Notes: a model not told the origin generated them from the sequence alone. Counted from the stretch's first letter, positions 1 through 8,883 are shown. The stretch: DNA of 25,622 nt from Fibrobacter sp. UBA1765 (GCA_002314675.1 DCGZ01000018.1:1-25622); one strand, 5' to 3'. Numbers and translations: made by a program.

Positions 1-24
1 AAGGGTAAGGCGGAGTAAAACGTT

Positions 25-1131
25 TTGAAAGTCGCTGTTGTAGGGACTAGAGGTATTCCTGACATCATGGGCGGAATAGAAACCCATTGTCAGGAATTGT
101 ATCCTCGTTTAGCTCAAATGGGTGTTGATGTCCATGTGTTTGGACGTAGAGCCTATACGAAGATTAAATCTCCGTATGTGTATCGTGGTGTGAAAGTCAT
201 ACCGATATATTCTCCCAAGATAGTTGGCTTTGAGGCTTTTATCCATACTTTCAGATGCTTCTTGAAGGTGTGGAAACTTCACCCCGACGTAGTGCATCTA
301 CATGCTATTGGTCCTTCCGCCATTGCGCCCTTCTTTAGATTGATTGGCTTAAAGGTTATTTATACCCATCATGGTCAGGATTATAATCGCGCCAAGTGGG
401 GAGTCGTTGCTAAATCGATTTTGAAACTCAGTGAATTTATTGGGACGACTTTTTCCAATAGAGTCATTGTCATTTCAAAGTATTTGCAGGATTGGCTGAA
501 GAAAAAGTATAATTGCGATAGAACAAACTTGATTCACAATGGTGTTAATGAGTCCGATCAATTAGATGTCGAAGATGCCGACTTGTGGTTGAGTAAACAT
601 GGTCTATCGAATAAACACTACATATTTGCATTAGGTCGTTTTGTTAAGGAAAAAGGTTTTCATGATCTAATCGATGCTTTTGTGAAGGCGAACTTGAAGG
701 ATGTTTCCTTAGTTATTGCTGGAACCGCGGATCATGAAAATGAGTATTCCGAAGAACTGCGAGCAAAGGCTGCTGCTGCAGGTGTGATATTGCCGGGGTT
801 CATCCATGGCGAAGAACTGCATGCCATTTTTGAAAATGCGTCGCTGTTTGTTATTCCTAGCTATCATGAAGGCTTACCAATTGTGCTATTGGAAGCTTTG
901 AGCTACAATCTAAATGTTGTTGCTAGTGATATCCCTGCCAATGTTGAAGTTCCTTTGCCTAGGGAGTGCTTCTATCCCGTTGGTGATGTTGATGCTTTGT
1001 CACAAAAAATCAAGTTGTTTATGGAATCCCCTGTGCAACGCAATTATAGACAGGTGATTAGGGAACATTATAATTGGGATTCGATTGCGGAACAGACTCT
1101 TGAGGTGTATGAGAGTGTTGTTCGAAAGTAA
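25..1131 (+). CDS. GT4-family glycosyltransferase (DUF1972-type N-terminus)
   Basis: This is a cytoplasmic GT-B glycosyltransferase that would add one sugar to the growing repeat unit. The N-terminus VAVVGTRGIPDIMGGIET (residues 3-20) is the start seen in the DUF1972 branch of GT4 enzymes, whose members include rhamnosyl- and galactosyltransferases. THHG (114-117) and GRFVKEKG (204-211, with R205 and K210) look like donor-phosphate contacts. E282 and E290 form the EX7E pair of retaining GT4 enzymes. The length of 368 aa is normal. The start is TTG at 25: an in-frame TAA lies at 16-18, a GGCGGAG-like ribosome site sits 9-15, and the first ATG (67) would delete the conserved glycine-rich start. 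It is the first complete gene of the plus-strand operon in view. Donor and acceptor sugars cannot be read from sequence. Confidence 0.9.
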   Translation: MKVAVVGTRGIPDIMGGIETHCQELYPRLAQMGVDVHVFGRRAYTKIKSPYVYRGVKVIPIYSPKIVGFEAFIHTFRCFLKVWKLHPDVVHLHAIGPSAIAPFFRLIGLKVIYTHHGQDYNRAKWGVVAKSILKLSEFIGTTFSNRVIVISKYLQDWLKKKYNCDRTNLIHNGVNESDQLDVEDADLWLSKHGLSNKHYIFALGRFVKEKGFHDLIDAFVKANLKDVSLVIAGTADHENEYSEELRAKAAAAGVILPGFIHGEELHAIFENASLFVIPSYHEGLPIVLLEALSYNLNVVASDIPANVEVPLPRECFYPVGDVDALSQKIKLFMESPVQRNYRQVIREHYNWDSIAEQTLEVYESVVRK

Positions 1132-1152
1132 GTTGTAAAAGGGTTGCTATTT

Positions 1153-2253
1153 ATGTCTTGTTCAAATTGTAATGGAAACTGCAATTCTGGTAAGGTTCAG
1201 ATGCCCACCGACGTGTCGGTGATTACCACCTATCGTTGTCAGATGCGCTGCAAGATGTGTAACATCTGGAAGAACATTACAAAGCCGTCAGAAGAAATTA
1301 AGCCACAGGATCTTGAAATCCTTCCCCAGTTAAAGTTCGCAAATGTTACCGGTGGCGAACCGTTCCTGCGTAGAGACCTGGAAGACATTATCGAAGTCCT
1401 CTATACCAAGGCTCCTCGAATTGTGATTAGCACCAGTGGCTTCTGGACTGATCGCGTGGTGAAACTGGCGGAAAAGTATCCCAACATCGGCGTTCGTGTT
1501 TCTATTGAAGGTCTGGAGCAAACCAACAATTTCCTCCGCGGCCGTGAAGATGGCTTTGAACGCGGTATGAAAACCTTGAAGTTTCTCCACGAAATGGGTG
1601 TGAAGGATATCGGCTTTGGCCAGACTCTCAGTAACTGGAACAGCAATGACTTGATTCCGCTGTATGAAATGGCCTTGTCCATGAACTTTGAATTTGCAAC
1701 GGCAGCATTCCATAACAGCTATTACTTCCACAAAGAAGACAATCAGATTAGTAACAAGGAAGAACTCTGCGGTAACATCAGCAAGTTGGTAAACCGCCTG
1801 CTGAAGGAAAACCATCCCAAGTCCTGGTTCCGCGCCTTCTTTAACTTGGGTCTTATCAAGTATATCCAGGGGGGCAAGCGTATGCTTCCTTGCGAAGCTG
1901 GTTCCGTGAACTTCTTTACCGACCCCTGGGGTGAAGTTTATCCCTGTAACGGTCTGGAACCGCGTTACTGGCAGGAATCCATGGGTAACATCCACAATGC
2001 AAAGAACTTCGAAGAAATCTGGTTTAGCGAGCAGGCTAACAAGGTTCGTGAAAAGGTCCGTACCTGTCCCAAGAACTGCTGGATGGTTGGTACTGCTGCT
2101 CCTGTGATGAAGAAGTACATCGCTCACGTTGCTCCTTGGGTTTTGACCGCAAAGCTGAAGAGCATGTTTGGCATGCAGATTGATTGCTCCAAGTTCCCCA
2201 CTTTCAATGTGGGCCAGGATCCTCGCCAGGGTGACTTGAGACTGGAAGACTAA
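1153..2253 (+). CDS. Radical SAM protein with SPASM-like C-terminal cysteines
   Basis: Radical SAM enzyme of 366 aa. The [4Fe-4S] triad CX3CX2C is C29, C33 and C36 within TYRCQMRCKMCNIW, followed by the GGEP SAM-binding motif at 67-70. The C-terminal part carries C247, C265, C305, C309 and C345, with DPWGEVYPCNG around 257-267, resembling a SPASM or twitch auxiliary-cluster domain. An extra N-terminal run has C3, C6 and C10. Starting at ATG 1153 puts an AAAGGG ribosome site (about 1138-1143) nine bases upstream; the in-frame TTG at 1144 would touch that site and is less likely. Its place between two glycosyltransferases suggests it modifies a sugar, lipid carrier or peptide-like substituent of the polymer, but the substrate is unknown. 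It is richer in GC than several genes of the same operon. Confidence 0.88.
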   Translation: MSCSNCNGNCNSGKVQMPTDVSVITTYRCQMRCKMCNIWKNITKPSEEIKPQDLEILPQLKFANVTGGEPFLRRDLEDIIEVLYTKAPRIVISTSGFWTDRVVKLAEKYPNIGVRVSIEGLEQTNNFLRGREDGFERGMKTLKFLHEMGVKDIGFGQTLSNWNSNDLIPLYEMALSMNFEFATAAFHNSYYFHKEDNQISNKEELCGNISKLVNRLLKENHPKSWFRAFFNLGLIKYIQGGKRMLPCEAGSVNFFTDPWGEVYPCNGLEPRYWQESMGNIHNAKNFEEIWFSEQANKVREKVRTCPKNCWMVGTAAPVMKKYIAHVAPWVLTAKLKSMFGMQIDCSKFPTFNVGQDPRQGDLRLED

Positions 2254-2264
2254 TTGGGCTCTAC

Positions 2265-3506
2265 ATGCGCATTGCTCTGGTAAACTATCGCTATTTTGTT
2301 TCCGGCGGACCGGAACGCTATATGTTCAACATTAAGGATGTGTTGGAACGTAACGGTCACGAAGTAGTTCCTTTTAGTATCAAGAGTTCCAAGAATGTGC
2401 AGTCTCCTTTTGAAGAAGACTTCTTGGATACTGTTGATGACCAAACTTATTTTGCCCAGAGCAAGAAGACCATCAGGGTTGTTTTGAAGTCCTTTACAAG
2501 AATGTTCTATTCTTTCGAGGCAAAGAAGGTCTTCGCTAAGTTCCTGGATAAGTATAAGCCGGACCTGGTTTATATAATTCATTATCACAACAAGATTTCG
2601 CCCAGTATTGTGGATGTGGCTAAGGCTAGAAACATTCCTGTCATTCACCGTATTTCCGATTTCCAGTACATGTGTCCTAATGCCTTGTTCTATAATGATG
2701 TAAAGGGCATTTGCGAAGATTGCTTGACCGGTCATAAGATGTCTTGCATCAAGAACCGCTGCGTCATGAATTCAAAGGTGTATTCCGCTATTAAGCTTGG
2801 CGCCAAGATGTTGCACGACTTCTTGCATGTAACAAAGAAGATTGATGCTTTTGTTGTTCCATCTTATTTCACTCTCAAGAAATTGAACAAGTATGGAATT
2901 CCCATGGAAAAGCTTCATCACATTCCTACGTTCTTTAACTTGAAAAACGAAAAACCGGAAGTTACTTACGAACCTTACTTCTTGTTCGTAGGTCGTCTTG
3001 AAAAGCAGAAGGGCCTGATGACCTTAGTCAAGGCTTTTGAAAAGACTGGGCTTCCCCTGAAGATTATTGGCTTCAGCAATGATGGTTACGAAGACGAATT
3101 GAAGACGTATCTTGAAGGCAAAACCCATAAGATTGAGTTCCTGGGTAAAATGTCCTTCGAACAGATTGAACCTTATCTTAAGTCCTGCCTTTGCACTCTG
3201 GTTCCTTCAGAGTGGTACGATAATTTCCCCAATGTGATCCTGGAAAGCTTTGCCTATAAGAAGGCTGTTCTTGCGACAGATATCGGTTCCCTGCCGGAAC
3301 TTGTTGTCAATGATGAAACTGGATTCTTGTTCAAGTACGCCGATGTGGATGACCTGGCTAGAATTACGGAGAAGGTTTTCTGCGATGTTTCTCTGGCTCA
3401 ATCTTTGGGCGAAAAGGCTTTTGCAATCCTGAAGGATAAATACGTCGCAGAATCTCATTACGCTTTGTTGATGAAACTGTTTCAGGAGAAGAAATGTCTT
3501 CAGTAA
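2265..3506 (+). CDS. GT4-family glycosyltransferase with cysteine-rich insert
   Basis: GT-B fold glycosyltransferase of 413 aa. The N-terminus MRIALVNYRYFVSGGPERYM has the Gly-Gly acceptor-side loop of GT4 enzymes. FVGRLEKQKG (241-250; R244, K249) is the donor-phosphate region, and E316 and E327 in PSEWYDNFPNVILE form the variant EX(n)E motif of this subgroup. A cysteine cluster (C137, C150, C153, C161, C166) sits between the two domains. Similar cysteine-bearing inserts occur in some GT4 enzymes and could hold zinc, though that is inference. The gene starts 11 nt after the radical SAM stop with only a weak ribosome site, implying coupling. It overlaps the next gene by 13 nt. Sugar specificity is not readable. 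Confidence 0.9.
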   Translation: MRIALVNYRYFVSGGPERYMFNIKDVLERNGHEVVPFSIKSSKNVQSPFEEDFLDTVDDQTYFAQSKKTIRVVLKSFTRMFYSFEAKKVFAKFLDKYKPDLVYIIHYHNKISPSIVDVAKARNIPVIHRISDFQYMCPNALFYNDVKGICEDCLTGHKMSCIKNRCVMNSKVYSAIKLGAKMLHDFLHVTKKIDAFVVPSYFTLKKLNKYGIPMEKLHHIPTFFNLKNEKPEVTYEPYFLFVGRLEKQKGLMTLVKAFEKTGLPLKIIGFSNDGYEDELKTYLEGKTHKIEFLGKMSFEQIEPYLKSCLCTLVPSEWYDNFPNVILESFAYKKAVLATDIGSLPELVVNDETGFLFKYADVDDLARITEKVFCDVSLAQSLGEKAFAILKDKYVAESHYALLMKLFQEKKCLQ

Positions 3507-4399
3507 AGTCACGACTGATGCTGTACTGCCGTAATCCCTGGCGCCTGCTGTGGGACCTCGGCTATCGTGGCTATCTGAGATGGATTCCTGATAGACCTTT
3601 CTTGAAATTGATGTTTCGCTGTAATATGGGCCATTGGCCGAATCTTGATCAGCCGAAAACGTTTAATGAAAAACTTCAATGGTTGAAGTTGAATTTCCGC
3701 GATGATTTGCTCACCAAGATTGTTGATAAGTACGAAGTTCGAAGCTATGTGGAGAATAAGATTGGAGGAAATCTCTTAGTCCCGTTGCTTGGCGTTTGGG
3801 ATCATTTTGATGACATTGATTTTGATGCTTTACCAAATCAGTTCGTTTTGAAGTGTACACACGATTCTGGTGGTCTGATCGTTTGTCTTGACAAATCAAA
3901 GTTGGATAAGGCTGCTGCTCGTAAAAAAATAAATCATTGCTTGAAGAGAAACTACTATAAAGAGGTTTTTCGAGAGTGGCCCTATAAGAATGTAAAGCCG
4001 AGGATTATTGCGGAACAATATATTGCAGACGCCGAAGGAAACCTTCCGGATTACAAATTCCACTGTTTCCATGGAAGAACTGCTCTATGTTTTATCGTTA
4101 GTGGTCGAAACGAGGGTGATCCTAGGTGTGACTATTTTGACGAAAAGGGAAATCATGTTGATTTAATCCAAGGTTATCCAAATGCTGATGTAACGCCCGA
4201 ACTGCCGGCTCATTTTGCGGAGATGATGGATTATGCCGACAAACTGACTCATAACCTTCCGCACTGCCGTGCTGATTTTTATGAAGTAGATGGAAAGGTG
4301 TATTTCGGGGAATTGACCTTGTTTGATTCTAGTGGTTTTGATAAGTTTGAACCTCAGGAATGGGATTGTAAACTTGGTGATTTGATTAATCTGGAGTAA
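3494..4399 (+). CDS. TupA-like ATP-grasp protein
   Basis: Member of the ATP-grasp family named after TupA, which is linked to adding polyglutamate to glucuronic acid in the teichuronopeptide of alkaliphilic Bacillus. The evidence is the signature FNEKLQWLKL (57-66), KCTHDSGG (120-127), a nucleotide-binding AEQYI stretch near 173-177, and the closing YFGELTLFDSSGFDKFEP segment that supplies metal and ATP ligands. The length of 301 aa is typical of the family. The ATG overlaps the end of the preceding glycosyltransferase by 13 nt, and an AGGAGAAG ribosome site lies just upstream inside that gene. The next gene encodes a different ATP-grasp protein. In polysaccharide loci these proteins are presumed to form an amide or ester between a sugar and an amino or carboxyl group; the real substrate is unproven. 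Confidence 0.85.
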   Translation: MSSVKSRLMLYCRNPWRLLWDLGYRGYLRWIPDRPFLKLMFRCNMGHWPNLDQPKTFNEKLQWLKLNFRDDLLTKIVDKYEVRSYVENKIGGNLLVPLLGVWDHFDDIDFDALPNQFVLKCTHDSGGLIVCLDKSKLDKAAARKKINHCLKRNYYKEVFREWPYKNVKPRIIAEQYIADAEGNLPDYKFHCFHGRTALCFIVSGRNEGDPRCDYFDEKGNHVDLIQGYPNADVTPELPAHFAEMMDYADKLTHNLPHCRADFYEVDGKVYFGELTLFDSSGFDKFEPQEWDCKLGDLINLE

Positions 4400-4407
4400 A
4401 AAAGCAA

Positions 4408-5541
4408 ATGAAGAAAATCTTGAATTTTTTGCTCGGTAATTTTAAACGCCTGCAGCTCTACTATCTCCACTCTATCAAGTGGACTCGTGAGATTGTTTTG
4501 AAACCCTGCGATAAAAACAAATGTGCCAAGTTGAAAAAGGATTACCTGCGCAAGTGGGGTGGTCTGTCAAGAATGATTTCCTCGCGGTACTTTAGAATAT
4601 TTGCTCCCTTTACAAATTACAGTATTGATGTTGTCCCGGAAGATGTTCTTCACCATACAATAGAGCCTATCTTAAATCCGTTTAAGTTTCAGCCCTATTA
4701 TGAAGATAAAAATTTTTTTGCAAAAATCCTCAAAAAAGAATACTTGCCTCAGGAACTTCTGCGTGTTGTTGATGGTTTTTGGTATACTGCTGACTATAAA
4801 AAAATATGCGTAGAAAATGCAGAAGACATTCTAATCTCGCAATATCCTACGGTAAAGAAAATTGTACTGAAACCATCTGTAGATAGTTGTTCCGGCCATG
4901 GCGTTGTCTTCTTTGAACGGAATGGAAAGCAATTTTTGCAACTTGGACAGAACTCAAATGTGACCTTTGAAGAATATGTAAAAAAACAGGCTCCGGATAA
5001 TTTTATTGTCCAAGAGTGCCTTTGTCAATCGGCATTTATGTCCCAGTTTAATCCGTCTTCTATAAATACGATTCGTGTTAGTGTGTACAAAAGCGTTGTC
5101 ACGAATGAAGCTGATGTGACTGCTGCTATTATGAGAATTGGGAGAAAGAACTCTTTAGTTGATAATGCCCATGCAGGTGGAGTTTTCGTTGGCGTCGGTT
5201 TAGATGGAAAAATAGGCAAGGTCGTTCTGAATCAATATGGCGAAGAGTTTGCGTTTTTCAATGATATTGATTTTTCAAGCTCCGATTTTCAAATTCCTCA
5301 GTTTGATAAGGTGATTTCTTTTGCAAAGGAAATTGCAGACGAATGTATTCATCATAGGTTATTTGCTTTAGACATTATGATTGATGATTTGGACGAACCG
5401 AAGTTGATTGAATACAACTTGTCGGGATTTTCATCTTGGTTGTTCCAGTTTACGGGAGTGCCGGCCTTTGGAAAATATACGGATGAAATCATTGATTATT
5501 GTGTGAAACATCGTTCTTTCCAAAAGTTCGTAGTTGTCTAA
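4408..5541 (+). CDS. Sugar-transfer-associated ATP-grasp protein
   Basis: Protein of 377 aa matching the ATP-grasp group found beside sugar transferases (the ATPgrasp_ST type). Visible elements are KPSVDSCSGHGV (155-166; K155 and the small-residue loop), QEC at 202-204 as the adenine-side strand, SINTIRV (218-224), NAHAGGV (253-259) and the late acidic stretch leading to LIEYNLSGF, where Glu and Asn would bind magnesium. It follows the TupA-like gene by 8 nt. The gene is strikingly AT-rich: a hand count of the block 4681-4740 gives about 23 percent GC, against about 52 percent in a block of the radical SAM gene, which suggests a separate origin. It is predicted to form an ATP-dependent bond on the glycan or a precursor; the substrate is unknown. 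Confidence 0.82.
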   Translation: MKKILNFLLGNFKRLQLYYLHSIKWTREIVLKPCDKNKCAKLKKDYLRKWGGLSRMISSRYFRIFAPFTNYSIDVVPEDVLHHTIEPILNPFKFQPYYEDKNFFAKILKKEYLPQELLRVVDGFWYTADYKKICVENAEDILISQYPTVKKIVLKPSVDSCSGHGVVFFERNGKQFLQLGQNSNVTFEEYVKKQAPDNFIVQECLCQSAFMSQFNPSSINTIRVSVYKSVVTNEADVTAAIMRIGRKNSLVDNAHAGGVFVGVGLDGKIGKVVLNQYGEEFAFFNDIDFSSSDFQIPQFDKVISFAKEIADECIHHRLFALDIMIDDLDEPKLIEYNLSGFSSWLFQFTGVPAFGKYTDEIIDYCVKHRSFQKFVVV

Positions 5542-5542
5542 G

Positions 5543-6589
5543 ATGAAGATACTTCATATTCTGTGGGCCTTTGATTTAGGTGGTATTGAGTCTATGCTGA
5601 CCAATATCATTAATGAGCAAGTTGTGTCGAATGAAGTATTCTTTGTGGTGATTGGCAAGAAGACGAATGAACAGATGTGTCAGAAATTGGACAAACGTGT
5701 TCATCTCATTTTCTTGAATAGAGATCCCAAGAGCCGATCTGTACTTCCGTTTATTCGTTTGAACTGGATTGCTATAAAGAATCACATTGACGTAATTCAT
5801 GTTCATAACGCAAGTACCAGCAAAATCTTGCTGCCATTCTTTTTGAAGAAGACGTGCTTTACTTTGCATGATACGTTTATGCATCGTTATATAAAACTGA
5901 AGGATTTGCTGCGGATAAGGAAGGTGTTTTCTATTTCACAAGCTGTTGCCAATCAGGTGCAGGCTGACTATGGTGTGCGGACTATAGTTTGTGTCAATGG
6001 AATACAATGCGATCTGTTTGAGAAGAAAAAAGACTTTACAAAAAAAAGCTTGTTTAAAATAGTTCAGATTAGTCGCTTTGATTGCGAAAAAAAAGGCCAG
6101 TTGGTTTTAATCAATGCAGCAAAGATGTTGGTTGATCAAGGAATTCATGATTTTACCATTGACTTTATCGGTGATGGCGATGATTTGAATTTGGCAAAGG
6201 ACCTGACACGTAATTTGCACTTGAAAAATATTGTTCATTTTTTGGGGTCCCAAAGCCAGGCCTACATTGAAAAGAACTTGTGCTCGTATGACCTTCTTGT
6301 TCAACCCTCTTATTATGAGGGCTTTGGGTTGACAGTTGCTGAGGCTATGGCAGCAAAGGTTCCGGTATTGGTTTCTGACATTCAAGGACCTATGGAAATC
6401 ATCGATCAGGGCGAATTTGGTCATTTTTTTAAATGCGGCGATGTTGTCTCTTGTGCGAAAAAAATAAAGGAACTTGTTGCGTGTGGTGTTGACGAAAGTG
6501 CTGTGAATGCGGCATATAGTCGAGTTGTAAATTGCTATAATGTCAAAGAAACTGCAAATTTGTATTTATTGCACTATGCGAACTTATGA
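5543..6589 (+). CDS. GT4-family glycosyltransferase
   Basis: GT-B glycosyltransferase of 348 aa. MKILHILWAFDLGGIESML carries the Gly-Gly loop of GT4 enzymes, and QPSYYEGFGLTVAEAMA (254-270) holds the catalytic-type EX7E pair E259/E267. ISRFDCEKKG (176-185) is the donor phosphate-binding region. I chose ATG 5543, one base after the upstream stop TAA (5539-5541), because it gives the usual MKILHI start; an in-frame TTG at 5534 would add three residues and overlap the previous gene. The stop overlaps the next start in an ATGA arrangement, so translation is probably coupled. Part of the gene is very AT-rich (about 25 percent GC in the block 6001-6060). Sugar specificity is unknown. Confidence 0.9.
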   Translation: MKILHILWAFDLGGIESMLTNIINEQVVSNEVFFVVIGKKTNEQMCQKLDKRVHLIFLNRDPKSRSVLPFIRLNWIAIKNHIDVIHVHNASTSKILLPFFLKKTCFTLHDTFMHRYIKLKDLLRIRKVFSISQAVANQVQADYGVRTIVCVNGIQCDLFEKKKDFTKKSLFKIVQISRFDCEKKGQLVLINAAKMLVDQGIHDFTIDFIGDGDDLNLAKDLTRNLHLKNIVHFLGSQSQAYIEKNLCSYDLLVQPSYYEGFGLTVAEAMAAKVPVLVSDIQGPMEIIDQGEFGHFFKCGDVVSCAKKIKELVACGVDESAVNAAYSRVVNCYNVKETANLYLLHYANL

Positions 6590-7593
6590 TGAATGACCTT
6601 AAGATTACTATAATCGTTCCTGTATATAACGTAGAACGTTATTTGGAGCGCTGTGTAGAAAGCATCGTCAATCAGACATATGCCAATATAGAGATTATCC
6701 TAGTTGATGACGGGTCTCCGGACAATTGTCCCAAGATGTGTGATGATTGGGCTAAACGTGATTCAAGAATTAAGGTCATTCATAAAAAGAACGGTGGCTT
6801 GGGCGATGCCCGCAATGTTGGCCTAGATTCAATGACTGGTGAACTCGTTGGCTTTATTGACAGCGATGACTGGTGTGAACCTACCATGTTTGAGCGTATG
6901 CTCGCCTGTTATGAGAAAACCCGTGCTCCGATTATTGTATGCGATGCGTTTATTGATTGGGAGAATGGTTGGGCCACAGAATATAAAAGGTTTGGCTCAA
7001 AGGAATGTTATTCAAGAGAAGAAATGCTGCGGGCGTATTTCCAGGATGAAATAGAGTCTTGGATGTGCAACAAGCTTTTTGAAAAAGACTTATGGAACAC
7101 GATTCGATTTGGAAAACAGCTGTATGAGGATGTTCCTGTTTTCCGCGACATGATTGCTCGTATTAATACGATTGCTTTTACGCAAACGGCAGAGTATCAT
7201 TACATTCAACGAAAGGGAAGCATTGTTAATGCGAAAATTCATCAGGGTCATTTTATCCTGTTAGATGAAATGCTTGCGAATGTGGAACTTGCAAAAAAGA
7301 TGATGTCGGAGTGTACTGATTCTTGCAGAAAATCTGTTGTTGTTGTCACTTTTTCGTTGTTATATCGTTCTGTTTCACAAAATGTTTTTCAAGAAAAATA
7401 TGGTGATTGGGAAAACATGATTCGCCAGAATAGGGATGTTCTTCCATTAATAACTGAGTATGGCGCCGTGGAAAAGGGTATTATAAATCGTATTGCTTGT
7501 GGGAAAAGGTATGTGTGTGCGGTCCGCTTTGTAGCTAGTTTGAAAAAGGTTTATTTTTTATTGAAAACCCTTCGAAAAGTAAAGAGAACGTAA
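6586..7593 (+). CDS. GT2-family glycosyltransferase
   Basis: GT-A fold, probably inverting, glycosyltransferase of 335 aa. The N-terminal domain shows ITIIVPVYNVERYLERCVES (7-26), the nucleotide-binding VDDGS (40-44), the GGLGDARNVGL stretch (70-80) and the metal-binding FIDSDDW (90-96). The C-terminal third is less conserved and would contact the acceptor. This is the WcaA/EpsE-type group very common in O-antigen and exopolysaccharide loci. It overlaps the upstream GT4 by 4 nt (ATGA) and its TAA abuts the ATG of the polymerase-like gene. The ATG is doubled (ATGATG); either could serve, with a one-residue difference. Transferred sugar unknown. Confidence 0.92.
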   Translation: MMNDLKITIIVPVYNVERYLERCVESIVNQTYANIEIILVDDGSPDNCPKMCDDWAKRDSRIKVIHKKNGGLGDARNVGLDSMTGELVGFIDSDDWCEPTMFERMLACYEKTRAPIIVCDAFIDWENGWATEYKRFGSKECYSREEMLRAYFQDEIESWMCNKLFEKDLWNTIRFGKQLYEDVPVFRDMIARINTIAFTQTAEYHYIQRKGSIVNAKIHQGHFILLDEMLANVELAKKMMSECTDSCRKSVVVVTFSLLYRSVSQNVFQEKYGDWENMIRQNRDVLPLITEYGAVEKGIINRIACGKRYVCAVRFVASLKKVYFLLKTLRKVKRT

Positions 7594-8883
7594 ATGAATA
7601 TTGCTTATTTCTTTATCGTGGTCTCTATTGTCGGGTTGCTCCTAAATTTTCGCAGGGCTGTTATTCTTCTTGCTCCACTGCACCTTATTCTTGTGATGTT
7701 TAATTTTCCGGGAATGCCTGTTTCCCCTTTCGAAATAATATCTGTTCTGGTTCTTCTTTTCTTTTTTTGTACAACGAAGACCTCGGAATGGAGAGGCCTT
7801 CTTAAATATCCTTTTCGGATAGGTGTCTTCGTTACAATCATTTCTATTGTCGGAACGAATTTCTTTGTTGTGCCTCATTGGCCAACGGCATCTTTGCGTT
7901 TTATTTCTGCATATGTGTATCCCATTGTGTTGTGGTCTTGTATTAAGGATAAGGATGATTTTATTTTTTTAGTAAAATCAATGACTGTCTTTGCTTTGGT
8001 GATGGCTGGTTATATCCTGTGTGAAGTTGCAATTGGTAGAAATCCCTATATCGAAACGATTGTCGCCAATAAATGGGTAAACGGGAATGTTATTGATTAC
8101 ACTGAAATCCGCTTTGGACTAAAACGTTGTCAGGGTTTTTTGTCTACGCCAGCCCCTTCGGGTTTGTTCTTTGGATTGTTTTCTGTTGTTTTATACGAAG
8201 TCTCATCTTCGTTGGAGTCTGCAAGAAAGTATTTGGCCCCCATGATTGGTTTGATGGGGCTGTGCATGCTTTTGTCAGGAACTCGATCCGTCATTGCCGC
8301 ATCCTGTGTTGCGTGGATTATTGTTGTGAAGAAAGAAGCTTTTCAAGCAAAGTATTTTATATTCAAACTGGTCCTCGTACTGGGATTGCTTGCAGTTATA
8401 GGCCCCTACCTTTACGATATTCTGGATTCTTTCCTCAATACAGAAAAAGTGCACGGCAGTAATGCTGATATGCGTATGGAGCAAATGATGATTACCTTGC
8501 TTTACTGGGCAAATTCCCCCATATGGGGAAATGGCTCTGGTTTTGTATGGGACTTTGTTAAGGAAGTAAATGCTGATATTGCAGGTGCAGAAAGTGTGTG
8601 GTTTCAGTTGTTGATTGACATGGGGTTGGTTGGTGTTGTTGCGTATCTTGCGAGCGTATTTTCCGTAGTGAACGTTCTTCGAAAACTTGAAAAAATTTGG
8701 GTGTTTGTTCCGTTAGGTTTTTTGGTTGGAAAGAGTCTGTCTTCTGTATTGGGAATGGAGATCAGTTTTATGTTTGTGTTGGGCGTAATATTGCTCAAGT
8801 ATAATGAACTTTATGTAGAATCAGATGACGAAGACTGTGACGAATCCGAGTCCAATCAACCGCATGAAATAACAAAAGCATGA
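7594..8883 (+). CDS. Wzy-like polysaccharide polymerase / O-antigen ligase family membrane protein
   Basis: Integral membrane protein of 429 aa with roughly ten to twelve hydrophobic segments, beginning directly at the N-terminus. The LSGTRSV motif (227-233) next to a membrane segment, a large periplasmic loop, and AESVWFQLLIDMGLVGVVAY near the C-terminus are typical of the O-antigen ligase/polymerase (Wzy, WaaL) superfamily. It probably polymerises repeat units on the periplasmic face, working with the Wzx at 19481-20932 and the Wzc at 22474-24582. The ATG immediately follows the TAA of the GT2 gene. After the last membrane segment lies a short acidic tail (about 407-429, rich in Asp, Glu and Ser). 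Wzy sequences diverge greatly, so ligase versus polymerase is decided only by context. Confidence 0.82.
   Translation: MNIAYFFIVVSIVGLLLNFRRAVILLAPLHLILVMFNFPGMPVSPFEIISVLVLLFFFCTTKTSEWRGLLKYPFRIGVFVTIISIVGTNFFVVPHWPTASLRFISAYVYPIVLWSCIKDKDDFIFLVKSMTVFALVMAGYILCEVAIGRNPYIETIVANKWVNGNVIDYTEIRFGLKRCQGFLSTPAPSGLFFGLFSVVLYEVSSSLESARKYLAPMIGLMGLCMLLSGTRSVIAASCVAWIIVVKKEAFQAKYFIFKLVLVLGLLAVIGPYLYDILDSFLNTEKVHGSNADMRMEQMMITLLYWANSPIWGNGSGFVWDFVKEVNADIAGAESVWFQLLIDMGLVGVVAYLASVFSVVNVLRKLEKIWVFVPLGFLVGKSLSSVLGMEISFMFVLGVILLKYNELYVESDDEDCDESESNQPHEITKA

Noticed and set aside
1..24. GGCGGAG near the left edge as an ops/JUMPstart antitermination element
   Set aside because: It does not match GGCGGTAG, no JUMPstart context is visible, and it fits the ribosome site of the TTG-initiated gene.
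1330..2127. 265-codon open frame antisense to the radical SAM gene
   Set aside because: It is a shadow of a gene with strongly biased codons; it has no recognisable motif, and the sense frame carries all radical SAM signatures.
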